A DNA stretch of 64,000 nucleotides from the NCBI GenBank assembly GCA_026545225.1, contig CM048853.1, positions 45,896,755-45,960,754 of the forward strand, given 5' to 3'. The notes under the pieces are model-generated. The model was not told where the DNA came from, made no database searches, and saw only the letters and a program-made list of their open reading frames with translations. Below, piece after piece: positions 48,056 to 63,535 of this stretch. The translations under genes and the position numbers were made by a program. How positions within the stretch are numbered: the first letter of the stretch is position 1; each line of letters starts with the position of its first letter. Origin of the DNA: Cornus controversa. Lineage: Eukaryota; Streptophyta; Magnoliopsida; Cornales; Cornaceae.

Positions 48056-50782
48056 TTAGATATGGAAAAGGATAGGCGAACAAACACCCATATCCTGAAG
48101 AAGCCATCGTAACCATAAAAGCTCGGAAGTAGTATCAGCAAGTGCTCTATACTCGGCCTCAGTGCTAGATCGAGCAATAACAGACTGTTTCTTACTCCAA
48201 GAGATCAGTGAGCTACCAAGAAAGAAGCAATATCCTGTAGTGGAACGGCGATCTGTTGGGTCCCCAGCCCAATCTGCATTAGAATAAGCACGAAGCACTA
48301 GTGAAGACTGATTAGAGAAAAAGAGCCCACGAAACACAGTACCCTTGACATAGCGGAGAATACGAAGAACAGCCGCAAAGTGAATTGATCTCGGCAAAGC
48401 CATGAACTGACTGACAATATGAACGGCATGTGAAATATCTAGACGAGTGACAATAAGATATACTAGACTACCAACCAACTGACGATACAAAGTACCATCA
48501 TGAAGAAGTTCACCATCATGCGGAGTAAGTCTCACATTAGGCTCAAATGGAGTATCAGTAATCTTGTTATCTGTGATGCATGCTTTGGAAAAAAGATCAG
48601 AACAGTAGTTTGCTTGAGTAAGGTAGTAGCTATCAGTAGCTCTAGTAATTTCCAAGCCAAGAAAGTAACTGAGAGGTCCAAGATCTTTCATTTCAAACTG
48701 ATGATTGAGAAACTGTTTAAGTTCCTGAATGCCCTGAGTATCATCCCCAGTGATGATCATATCATCAACATAAAGCAAGAGAAGAATAATACCATTTGCA
48801 GTATGTCGAATAAATAAAACTGAATCATAGGTACTGGTAGAATAGCCAAGGCGAGAAATAGTAGAACTAAACTTGGCGAACCAAACTCGAGGTGCCTGTT
48901 TCAGACCATATAGTGCACGCCTAAGCCAACAAACCTGATGAGGTGGATGATCAAAACCTAGAGGAGGCTTCATATAAACTTCCTCGAGCAAATCACCATT
49001 GAGAAAGGCATTTTTGACATCCATCTGAAAAAGTTCCCAATGACGGGAAGCAGCCACAGCAATAAGAGTACAAACAGAAGGAAGACAAGCAACAGGAGCA
49101 AAAGTCTCCTCATAATCAATGCCATACTCCTGTGTGAGCCCCCTAGCCACAAGCCGGGCTTTATAATGCTCAATGGATCCATCTGAACGAGTTTTGATTT
49201 TATAGACCCATTTACATCCAATAGCAAACTTCCCTGGAGCCAATTCAACTAGATCCCATGTATGAGTCTGGACAAGTGCATCTAACTCATCTTTCATTGC
49301 TTGCTGCCATAAAAGGTTAGAGAAGGCCTCACGAAAAGTGTGAGGTTCATGAAAGGTTGCAAGAGTATGATAACAATGATAGTCATGAAGATGTGCAGGA
49401 GAAGTTCTTACCTGAGTGGATCGACGAGGATCCAAGGCAGTGGCAGCATCAGGAGCCTCAGGCGGGACAGATGTTTGGAACTCAACTGCAGAAGGGTCAA
49501 CCATATGTGATGAGCCAGAAGGAGTAAGTGTATCTGATGAGCTAGCAGAAGGAAAATCTGGAAAAAGATCTACAGATGTATCTAAAAGAGGAATAGGAAA
49601 TTGGTGATCCGAAATACCAGTGAATTTGGATAAAGTATGAAACATTTTATGTTCCCAAAAAATAACATGACGAGAGACTCTAAGACGTCTCGCAACTGGA
49701 TCATAACACCTATATCCTTTTTGTTCAAGTCTATACCCAAGAAAACAACAGAACTGAGCACGGGGTTGTAATTTTGTTCGCTCATGAAGATGAAGAAGAA
49801 CAAAACAAGCACATCCAAAAACTCGAAGATTACTATAATCAGGAACCTGCTGGTAGAGACGCTCAAAAGGTATTTGATTTTGTAAAAGTGGTGTGGGTAC
49901 ACGATTCATGGTATAAACAGCAGTGAGAGATGCTTCTCCCCAAAAAGATGATGGCACAAAAGAAGAAATGACAAGTGATCGAGCCAAATCTAAAATATGT
50001 CGAAGTTTTCGTTCAGCTCGACCATTTTGTTGGGATGTACCAGGACAAGAAGAGAGAAAAATAGTGCCATAGTGTTTGAGGATATTTTGAAATTCACTTT
50101 GCCTGTATTCTGTAGCATTATCAGAACGAAAAGTTTTAATATTTGTGGAAAATTGAGTTGAAACCATTTTGGTAAAATCACGAAAAATGTTGAGTAATTC
50201 AGAACAATTTTTCATTAAAAATATCCAAGTAAAACGTAAAAAATCATCCAGAAATATAACAAAATATCGTGCTCCACCCATGATGGCTACAGGAGAAGGT
50301 CCCCAAACATCAGAATGAACAAGATCAAAAGGAGAAGAAGCAAATGACTCATTTTTATTAAATGGTAAAACAGACTGTTTGCCTAATTGACAAGAAATAC
50401 AATCAAAAGACTCGATTTTAACTGATCTTAACAAACCCTTAGAGACTAGACTTCTGACTCGAGATACCGATGCATGACCCAAACGAGAATGCCACAACTC
50501 AAGAGTAGGTATAATACTTCGTGTTGATGCGGTTGTGATAGATGAAGTAGGTAGATGTAAGGAAGAAAGCTCAAATAGTCGCCCTGTCTTACGACTGGTC
50601 CCAATGATATGACCTGTCTGAGGATCCTGTACAACACAACCATTAGAGAAAAATGTTATAGTCAAACCTAGCTCAGTCAATTGACCAATAGATAAAAGAT
50701 TAAGAGAAAGATTGGGAACAAGATAAACATTAAAAACAGACAAATTTGACTGTGAGACAGTGCCTATGTGACTAATGGCCAT
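48056..50782 (-). pseudogene. copia-3 pol: integrase-RT-RNase H, 3' truncated
   Basis: An uninterrupted 908-residue frame. Seen: LNLLSIGQL of the protease end; LWHSRLGHAS and CISCQLGKQ (GAG-pre-integrase/zinc region); integrase catalytic residues in HSDVWG, FRSDNATEY and NGRAERK (D, D, E); RT with WVYKIKTRSDGS, ARLVARG, FLNGDLLEEVYM and the catalytic YVDDMIITG; RNase H with YSNADWAGD and SSTEAEYRAL. After LLWLRWLLQDMGV the frame runs directly into LTR sequence and stops, so the RNase H C-terminus and polypurine tract are missing. The frame no longer begins with its own gag because of the nested LTR upstream. Likely immobile, though RT and integrase motifs are intact. Confidence 0.92.
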
Positions 50783-50789
50783 AGTGGAG

Positions 50790-52040
50790 TGACGAGTGTA
50801 GAATAGTGGATGTTTGTCGTTACTTTTCTACACTTCGTACAAAAAAAAATAAAACCTGCAAAAACTTTACTAAAAATTGTATAGTAGTAAGCAGGGTCGA
50901 ACCACTCTCAAGTGAGAATTAATAACAAATCTAAACTTCAAAACCTAAATCTCCTGAGATGAAAAATGAATATTTAAAAAAAATAAAATTTTGATTTTTT
51001 ATTTAATAATAAAAACTAATATTAAATGTCTTAGATCAAATGATGGGAAAAATCTCAAGGAATGAGAATTCACCACCATGGATCCATATAAATAAAGTTT
51101 TTTTTTTTATATTCTTATATAGTTTTTCCTCCAATAACCAATACACTTCACCAATCCAATTAGAACTTGGAAAGATGAAGGAAAATATGGAATAAAAAAA
51201 AGAATGACTTGATTATATATGAGAGAGACATTCTTTACTTAATCTGATACACATTGGCTAGATAAACAAAGGTAGGCATTCTTCGAATTACCATTATTTG
51301 GCAAACACAAAAAATCCTTCCTCTAATTTTAGAAAATAAAATTCAGAATAGAAGAGTAGAAGAATGCTCTTGGGAGGAAAAAGTAGACAAGAAAATAAAA
51401 CAACTTACCTATACTTCAGCCATGGTGGCTTCATCACTCCCTTGAGAAGGATGTTTACGCTTGCATATTAATAGAAAACAAACAAATAGAAATGAAACTA
51501 CTACTCATCATTGAATCAATAAAATAAATACACTATTTTTTTCTATAATTTCTCTACAATTTCTAACCCCCTTCGCCATCCCCTAAGACCCCCTATTTAT
51601 AGAGTTAGAGGGGAACGGTTTAGATGGGAAAAATTTTAAATACAAAATTCAAAATACAAATTTGAAATACCAAATTCAAAATTCAAAAATAAAAATTCAA
51701 AATACAAAATTTTGAATTTGAATATCTAAAATTTGATTTCCATATCTTTAATTTCAATTCTGGACTGCAGACGTGGTCGTGTACAAAATATTTGACAAAG
51801 TTTTGAACTTAAGACCTCTTGTGAAGTAGATTGCACAGAATACTATCTCTCCTACAATTCTTCTTATGTTCATCTTTGGCTATATATATCCTTTTTAGCC
51901 CTCTTTTGCTGCTTTTCTTCTTCTTTGAAAATCAACCCCTATAAAACATAAAATGCAAAGATAAGAACCTTTAAATAAAATAAAAGATGAATTAAAAACT
52001 TATTTTAGGATATAAAATAGCAAGTTTTGTGCACTTATCA
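50790..52040 (-). mobile_element. Solo LTR nested in copia-3
   Basis: A 1,251-bp insertion with ends TGACGAGTG...CACTTATCA on the plus strand (TGATAAGTGCAC...CACTCGTCA on the minus strand) and a perfect 5-bp duplication TGGAG (50,785-50,789 and 52,041-52,045). It splits the copia-3 protease region between HTANGS and TMAISH. It contains no gene. The TGATAAGTGCAC start is common among plant gypsy LTRs, but the family is not proved here. Confidence 0.9.
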
Positions 52041-52045
52041 TGGAG

Positions 52046-53271
52046 CCATTAGCTGTGTGGACAACAGGTGAATGAGATGTAGGAGTCTGAGTAGTGAGCA
52101 AAGTATGATCAGGGGTTATATGATTGCAGCAAGTGGAGTCAAAAAACCATGAATTAACTGTACCTGGTGTGGTTGAGAAAGCAGAATTAGATGAGCTTGG
52201 ACCTGACTGTTTTGAGAGAAACTGGTTGAGAATTGCCTCTAGATCAGCAGTAAAAAATGTAGATGAGGACTCTTCAGAAGGAGCAGTAACTGGTACAGAA
52301 TAAAGATAAGATGTCTCTGTGGTAGCTATAGCTGCAACATTGTGAGGTCTAGTAAGTTTAAAGCACTCCTCAATTGTATGTCCTGATTTGCGACAATATT
52401 TGCAAATTCGTTCACTAGGTCTTGGTTGAAATGACTGTGCTCGCTGTTTGTTACCACCAGTGCGACGAAAAGAAGAAGAATATCTGTGGAGTGAAGGCCC
52501 AGACTGAAAATACTATGACTGCGAAGGCCTAGACTGAAAGGGCTGGGATTGCGAAGACCGTGGCGGCCCAGACTGAGAAGGAGTAGATGGTGTAGCCAAG
52601 ACAGGGAGATGAGTCTGAATCGTAGAACGAAGGGTCTGCAGACGTGTCTCCTCTCGGACAAGCTCATTAAGAGCTTCATCCAATGATGGAAGATGTGAGC
52701 GATGAAGAAGCGAACCACGGACAGACTCATAATCATCATGAAGATTCATTAAAAATTGATAAAGGCGTGTCTGATCACGATACTCATGAAATTTCTTGCT
52801 CTCTAAGGCAACTGTCCATAACGGTTCTGACAACGCTTGTTGATCCCAAAGACATTTTATGCGAGCAAAAAACTCAATAATCCTCTGACCAGACTCTTGT
52901 TTAAGATGACAAAGCTGGACTATTAACTGATATTGGCGAGCACCATTAGACCCAGAATATCGAGAAACAAGCATGTCCCAAACCTCTTTGGCAGTCTCAT
53001 AACTCTCAAATTCCATACTAATGGAAGAACTAGATGTGTTACGAAGCCATGTGATAATAATTTTGTGATTATTGCTATCCCAGTCCTCAACACGAGTAGT
53101 ATATGCTTCATCTTTCTCATCTGTATCCTAAACAGGTAATTTTCGATCCCCTGTAATGTAGGACCATAGCTTGCGTCCTTTAAGAAAGCTGCGCATAGAT
53201 TGACTCCAAAAAATATAGTTGTCCCCATCCAATGTAACAGAAATTGGGTGAGAAAGCTCATTTTGAGCCAT
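52046..53271 (-). pseudogene. copia-3 gag and protease N-part
   Basis: ATG at 53,271 (MAQNELSHPISVTLDG...FW). Seen: UBN2-type gag region (SMEFESYETAKEVWDML, YQFLMNLHDDYESVRG), a Pro/Ser/Gln-rich spacer, a CCHC knuckle (CKYCRKSGHTIEEC), then the protease motif WFFDSTCCNH (DST rather than DSG, known in this branch). Two in-frame stops, both TAG where CAG (Gln) is expected (about 53,128 and 52,513), consistent with C-to-T change at methylated sites. Interrupted at 52,041 by the nested solo LTR. Confidence 0.9.
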
Positions 53272-53348
53272 TTCGGAATTCCAAATGATAAAACAGACTG
53301 AAAAATTGGAATCAGCGTGAAATTTTAAGCAAGGTAGGTTTTTTTTAC

Positions 53349-53490
53349 TGACGTGGCAGTACCTGATGACGTGGCAGATGAGTCAATGATGACGTGGCAG
53401 ACAAGATGACGTGGCAGTACCTACTGACGTGGCAGTGATGGCTGACGTGGTAGGCACGTGGCAGATGAGTCAGTGCTGACGTGGCAGACA
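53349..53490. promoter_or_regulatory. Array of TGACGTGGCA (ACGT-core) motifs in copia-3 leader
   Basis: Seven TGACGTGG sites plus one GGCACGTGGCAG within about 140 bp, spaced irregularly, in the untranslated leader between primer-binding site and gag. TGACGTGG is the C-box/G-box hybrid bound by plant bZIP proteins; a role in element transcription is inferred. Confidence 0.6.
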
Positions 53491-53911
53491 CATGGCAGAA
53501 AGAGGTTCTGGCGCGTTGCAGCGCGTGGTGGCGCGTGAGACCTCTGTTCGGGCTAAAAATTGTGTGGTTTTGATCGTCTTGTCGAGGACTTTGATCTGAT
53601 ATATTCAGAGGACTGAAACAAGGTCCAGAAGATTTGGTTTTGGTACCAAATATAAAAGAGTTCTCTTTAAGTGATGAGAACAAATAAGCGGAAGTAAAAT
53701 TTTAAAATTATGGCTCTGATACCATGTTAGAAATAAAGAAAGAGAAGAGAGAATATCTCTGAATTATATTGATGAATGGTATTCAAATACTATACAGTGA
53801 GAGCATATATATAGGAGAAGGAAATAGTGGGAAGCAAGTTATCCTATACATACTCTGAATCTTAATTAGATATGGAAAAGGAGAAATACACTAATATATA
53901 TTAACAAAAAC

Positions 53912-54667
53912 ATTCAATATCTTGTATTTCAATAATAAACAGTTCTATATCTACACACTAAAGTTACATGTGTAATGGGATAATGAAGGTTACATAAGGG
54001 TATTTTTCTCTCTTAAAATTAGAGTTTTTTTTTTTTTTTTTTTTGTAATTTGGTGACATATAAAGGGTTATAATGTCTTTTTCATTTATTTATGGACATT
54101 TTGGTCACTACAACCAAATTTTTTGACGAAAAAGGTGAAATTTTTTAGGAAGGGGGTCTTTCCCCTTTGTTATAACGAAGCAAACATTAGGGAAACATGG
54201 TGTAACAAAATGTATAAGTTTGATACTGTGTGTAATTAAGCCAAATCTCAGAGGCCGTCAGTGTAATTTACCCTAATTTCTTTGCTACTAAAAACACAAC
54301 TATTATATTTATTATATGTTTTGAATTGTATGGATTGGTCTAATACCTTATACACACACACATATATAACACATAAACAAATTTATTTATATCTATTTTA
54401 TTTTATTTGCAAAAAAAATTTATATATATTTTTAATTTATTATAATTTTATATGATTTGATTATCACATATTATATATGATATCAATTTTAATTTATTTC
54501 TTCCTTAAATCTATTAATAAAATTAAAAATTTATTAAAATATTTTTTTTGGCTAACGAAAATATGGAGAGACCAATATGAGCCAAAATCAAAAGACCTGA
54601 AAACACTAATATGACTCTAGATAATGCTGAAGTAACAAATTTAGAGAGTCAAAATCTAGAGAGGCTA
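53912..54667. other. Non-coding, MITE-like debris
   Basis: A poly-T run at 54,026-54,043. 54,000-54,285 has the TAGGGTAAATTACACTGACGG-type end (reverse complement) common in plant MITEs, but no clean partner. 54,549-54,609 is a diverged copy of 47,271-47,330. No gene. Confidence 0.5.
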
Positions 54668-56640
54668 AGGAGGGTATATTCAATTAGGATTTTAAAAAAC
54701 TTTAAAAATCTAGGTGTATTCAATCCAGACTTTTATAGACTTTTAAAAAGTCCATACAAATCTGGCAGTATTCAATTCAACTTTTATAAACTTTTAAAGA
54801 GTCCATACAAATCTAGCGGTATTCAATTAGGATTTTAAAAAAGTCCACAAAAGTCTATGTGTATTCAAAAAGTCATAGATTTTGAATGATTTCATTAAAT
54901 GGTTGATTTTGGTGGATTTGAGGGTGAAAATTATAAATACCAAAGCCCATAACAAATCCAACCTTTCTCCCATATATTTTGGTGGACTTTTTTTTCATTT
55001 TTTTTTTTGCAGAATACGAACAACATTTCTCCATCTCAAGGTACACTCATTTTTTCTCTCTTGATTTTTTTCTCTCTCATCAGATTCTCTTTTTTTCTAT
55101 TCAATTAGGATTTTAAAAAAATCATAGTACAAACAAAACAATCAATATATCAAATATAATCAATGCCAAAATCTAGTTAAGTGCATAGTCCAATTTGTAC
55201 CGCAACACCAAACCCAAGAACCGAATTTCAGAAAGTGCAATAGATCTTTGATCAATTCTTAAAATAATATATATATATATATAATACACACACATATATA
55301 TACACAAAATAGGGTTTGTGAGTGAAGGTGGTATTACTTTGTCGTTGAAAATAATGATCTGCTGAGGGTATGTACTTTCTATACCCACAGTCCACACCAT
55401 CTTTAATATGAAAACAGTTTATTCAAAAGTTGTACGGATTTACAGTTTATAATATATCAACGCATATACACTTGTATGGATTTACTCTCATATAGATATC
55501 CATTTAACATGCTACAATGTTTATATACATTTGTACTATTTATACTCATATGTATACTCATTTAAGAAGCCAATATATACAATAAAACAAATGTCTATAT
55601 ACCTTTTAAATATACAAAATAAAAAAGAAATAATTTTTTATAAAAAATATTTTATGGGGCATCAAAAGTAAATATTTAGAATCTGTTTGGTTTAATTTTT
55701 TAAAAGTAGTTTTATGTTTCAGATAAATGAAAATTCAGAAAATTGTAAAAAAAAATTATTTTGTTGTAAGTTTTATAAAAATTATTTTCTAAAAATTCAG
55801 TTACAAAAAAGATTATTTGTAGAGAGCAATCTTTTATAATTTTTTGAAAATAATTTTTTCAAACACGAGCAAAAACGAGAAAATGCTAATGAATGGAGAG
55901 TTAGTATACCTTTAAATATGTGGAGAGTAGGATATTGAGTAATGAATGTTAAATATATTTTTTAAAATTTTGCTTTCAAATTGTTATAAACTCATCACTA
56001 TACTTTTGTGAATGTCAGTTATTTTATGTTTGTTATAACTTTTGCTTCTCGTGAAAATTATAATGTGCGCTGCAGTAGGCATAATTTTTTTTTTTTATAA
56101 AAAAAACATGTCTATATACCTTAACTATCTAATACAATGAGACAAAAATTAGAAAATATGAAATTATTTCATTTTTCATGAGCATAACTTTTTTGTCATT
56201 AGCTTAACATATAATACGAATAAAATAACAAAAGAAAGAATATGGTTATCCATATTCTATTGAAATTATATGTAACTTTGTATAGGTTCTTAATATTCTA
56301 TTGAATAATTTTAAATAACAGAAACCATAAATGATAGTTTATCTATTTTATATTATAACCGTCCTTTGAACCATTGATTTACTTGTACACAAAAATATAA
56401 TTCAAGAATACAAATAAATAAAATATATTGAAGAAATTATTACAAGTCTATTAAAATCTATCAAATTATCTAATAAAAGTCTATTCATATATTTGAAAGT
56501 CTGTAATAGAAGTCTATAGAAATTTATAAAAATCTATAGAAATCCATTAATTCTACTTATATTCATAAAAATTTATAAAAGTCTGTCACTTAAAAAATAT
56601 TTTTCAAAATCCTTTAAGATTTTAATTGAATACACCTCCT
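54668..56640. mobile_element. Putative DNA element with terminal inverted repeats
   Basis: Left end AGGAGGGTATATTCAATTAG and right end (reverse complement) AGGAGGTGTATTCAATTAAA pair as imperfect inverted repeats, flanked by TA on both sides (54,666-54,667 and 56,640-56,641, overlapping the last base). Subterminal motifs AAAAGTCCATACAAATCT and AGTCTATAGAAA point inward from each side, and TATTCAATTAGGATTTTAAA recurs at about 54,819 and 55,099. The AT-rich interior (about 2 kb) has no transposase. Superfamily and true target duplication unresolved. Confidence 0.5.
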
Positions 56641-56817
56641 AGTACAGTACTTAAATAGTGTCTCTCACGTCATAATCTACTTAAAAGACATAACGAATTA
56701 AATCAATTTTTTTAAAAGAACGCAATAAGAAAACACGTGTACGCCCAGAGATTTACGATTCAGGAAGGACCATAGACCTCAGCAACAGGAGAAAGTAAGC
56801 CGCGCTAAGGTCTCTAA

Positions 56818-56826
56818 AAACCCTAA
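56818..56826 (+). promoter_or_regulatory. Telo-box upstream of eL18
   Basis: AAACCCTAA, 86-94 bp upstream of the ATG. Telo-boxes are typical of plant ribosomal protein and translation-factor promoters, which supports the gene call and suggests growth-linked expression. Confidence 0.7.
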
Positions 56827-56837
56827 TCGGGCGTTAA

Positions 56838-60653
<3,816 letters not shown>

Positions 60654-61936
60654 GTTATTTGCATGCTTGATATATATCAGTACAATATCGGCAATCAAAA
60701 TTTTGCAAGACAGCAATATATCTGTATCAGTTGCTTATGTTTGTTTCTTGTGTCTCTGATATTTTCTTGAACTAGTATCAACTTGGATTAATTAATGTGT
60801 GGCTTTGAGACGCAAGTAGATTCTCCATTGTTAGAAACTGATGTGTTTTAGTGCATTTTTATATCCGTGTGTATCTTAAATATTGGTCTGTCAGTATGTT
60901 ACATATCATTGTGCATGAATTGTGGTTGGAGGGAACGTTGCTAGGACGATTCCAATGAGTTACTAGTTGCTCGAATCATTGAACTGAATAGGTTATTAAT
61001 CTGCTGCATATTTTCTCTCCCTCGACCAAAATGTGCCAAAGCTGGTTTTAAGCTTTTTACTTGGCAAGTGTTAGGAGATTGAATGGATGTTAAATTATTG
61101 GTAAAACGCACTTGTCGTCTATGAGGTTTGGCATAATTATAAACAGGTGCCAGAATGTACTCTATGAACCTTTGATGGATTGTTAAGTTATTGTGCAAAA
61201 TATCATTTTTGCCCTTGATACTCTAATATAATATATCATCGAGTCAAAGAAGCCAAAATGGTCCAATTGTTACAATCAACAATGGTCTTAAATTTCACAT
61301 ATCTCTCTAGTTTTCTATACCTGTCACCATCATTTCCTCTAACACAAGCACCTCTCCTCCCATCGCCTCAACTACTCATCAAATTGATTGAACTAACAAC
61401 CACCTCCTTCCATCGCCTCAACTAACCGTATTAGTGAAATCGAGTGTTTGACCTAATCCGTATTATTGAGAATGTGAGAACAACTAACCGGTATTATTGA
61501 AATCGAGTGTTTGACCTAAACCGTATTATTGAGAATGTGAGAACATTGAGAAATTGAGTGTTTGATCTGACCGTTCCGTGATCACATATGCCAAACTTCG
61601 TGAAAACACAGTTTTAATACCTCATAGAAGGTCCTAAACCATCGAAAACAAAAACCGCATATTCACAGAGGACATGAAAGATAAGAAGGTTTGTTCTCTG
61701 AAAAACAGAAGCAAGCACATATATATGTTCAAACATTGGTCAAACAGAAGTAGCCTGAAGTACATTCTTTATTTCTTAGCCTTCCTAGGATGTGAGATTT
61801 TTCTACAGCCAGTTTACATCAGCAGACCAGACCCTCATTGAGACGAGACGCGCCACGACACGACACAGACATACAAATTCACACTAGACTTGATGTATAG
61901 GAAAACAGCATAAGAAGAAGTTCAAATAATAGTAGT
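60654..61936. other. Intergenic between eL18 and epoxide hydrolase
   Basis: Convergent genes, so both 3' untranslated regions lie here. It contains a two-copy tandem repeat of 62-63 bp at 61,421-61,545 (ACTAACCG...TATTGAGAATGTGAGAACA), with a partial third copy to about 61,580. No gene seen. Confidence 0.75.
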
Positions 61937-63498
61937 TCAAAACTTCTTGATGAAATCACTAATGTGATTGTTAATCTCCTTTGCTCTTTCCTGGTTGATG
62001 AAGTGACCAGCTCCTTCTATTATGACAACTTCCTCCAACATCGGCACATCTTTCTTGAAACCACCATTGTGTATGTATTCCTTCATCCCTGGTGTGGTAT
62101 AAACCATGTCTTCATCACCCACAATAAATTTAACAGGTACTTTAACTTCCACTCCAGTCCATGGGGCTGTGAGCTCCCAATTTCTGCAATGAAGAGAAAA
62201 AACAAGTACAGTATTAGATTTTATTAGTTTCATGTTTAGCCATTACAAAGTGTATATATTCACAAACACATTAAGAAGGAAGTATTGCTATGTTTAGGAG
62301 CACCGAATTAACGTCTTGAAATTGATTTTGGAGAAAATTTAGCTCAGACTTTGAAAGAAATTTCTTTCAATTTCAAGACGCGGATTCAGTGCTCCGTATG
62401 ATAATGGGATTAAGGGACAACACTTACAAATCAAAAGCTCGGTAGTAGTTCAACGGTCCAGTGAAGCCCTTGTGATCAAATTTATCGGTGTAATATTTAA
62501 GGTCTGCTTCAGAAAACCAAAAGGGCAACTCAGTAGGAGTGTTGGGAGAGATTCCGAAAGCGTTTCCTTTAGGCAGCAAACATAGTGGACCTGGTTTGCG
62601 ATCTGTTAAAATTTTCTTCATCACTTCTGCTGTGCCACACTTTGCTATCTCAGCTTCAATCTCTCCAGGTTCCTACAATATTAAGCAAAGCATAGAAATT
62701 GGTGTGTAATGAGTAATGTTAATTGATACATATATATATATATATCATAATTATTTTCATGTGCACCAATTGATGATTAAGAACTGAACCATGTTAATTC
62801 AATTTAGTAGTTCATGTTACCACTGAACCATTAGTCCTGCTAGTATAACATTTGATCTCAAATGAGAGGTGACGGGTCTGATTCCCGCTGTGACCATTCG
62901 TGAGTGAGTGAACCTAGTTCATGTCGTAGATTTAATAACCAACACTGGAGTTACATCACTTTTCCATTTCCATTCAAGTGATCTTGTGTGTTTCCACACC
63001 CCTTTGAGACTCCAAAAATGGACAAATTCCTTTTCTGAGGAACACATACAAGATTCGTCACTACAAAAACAATAATGATAACCCCAACATTAATTACTTC
63101 ATTTATGAATTTCATAGTAATAGAAATAGATGTCCTACCGAGACAAAGTTTCTAACTTGCTATCCTCTTGCCTAGCGAGCAAAGATTTACCACCACGTAA
63201 ACCAAAAATATAGTTCAAACCATGAATTCAAATATGAAACTCTACAACCATAAATAGTTAATTAGTTGAAACAAATTTCACTGTTTATAATCATTAAAAT
63301 CTTAATCTAAGTTTTATTTTCGATAACTGGGGTGTTTGAGACTTTGTTCCTACTAATTCTCGAGACACTGTGTAAAGCGCCTTCTTTACATGAATCGAGT
63401 AAAGCTCGACTTGAGCCTTATTTATACTTTAAGAGAGTTGAACCTTAGTGTAATGCTTCAGGGCCAGATCCCATGGAGAATATGTAAGCAATAAAGTC

Positions 63499-63535
<37 letters not shown>

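Larger units (their letters stand above)
47915..53906 (-). mobile_element. Ty1/copia element (copia-3) with nested solo LTR
   Basis: A 5,992-bp element flanked by a perfect 5-bp duplication AAAAC (47,910-47,914 and 53,907-53,911). The 5' LTR is 53,725-53,906 (182 bp, TG...CA), followed on the minus strand by the primer-binding site TGGTATCAGAGC (53,713-53,724), the standard initiator-methionine tRNA complement. The 3' LTR (47,915-48,072) lacks its first ~24 bp. The two LTRs differ at about three of 158 positions, so insertion was fairly recent. Order: leader, gag (from 53,271), protease, [nested solo LTR 50,790-52,040], integrase, RT, RNase H cut short. Confidence 0.93.

Noticed and set aside
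62855-62885. tRNA/SINE B-box-like sequence (GACGGGTCTGATTCCCGC)
   Set aside because: No A box, cloverleaf or A-tail found; too weak to call a tRNA or SINE.
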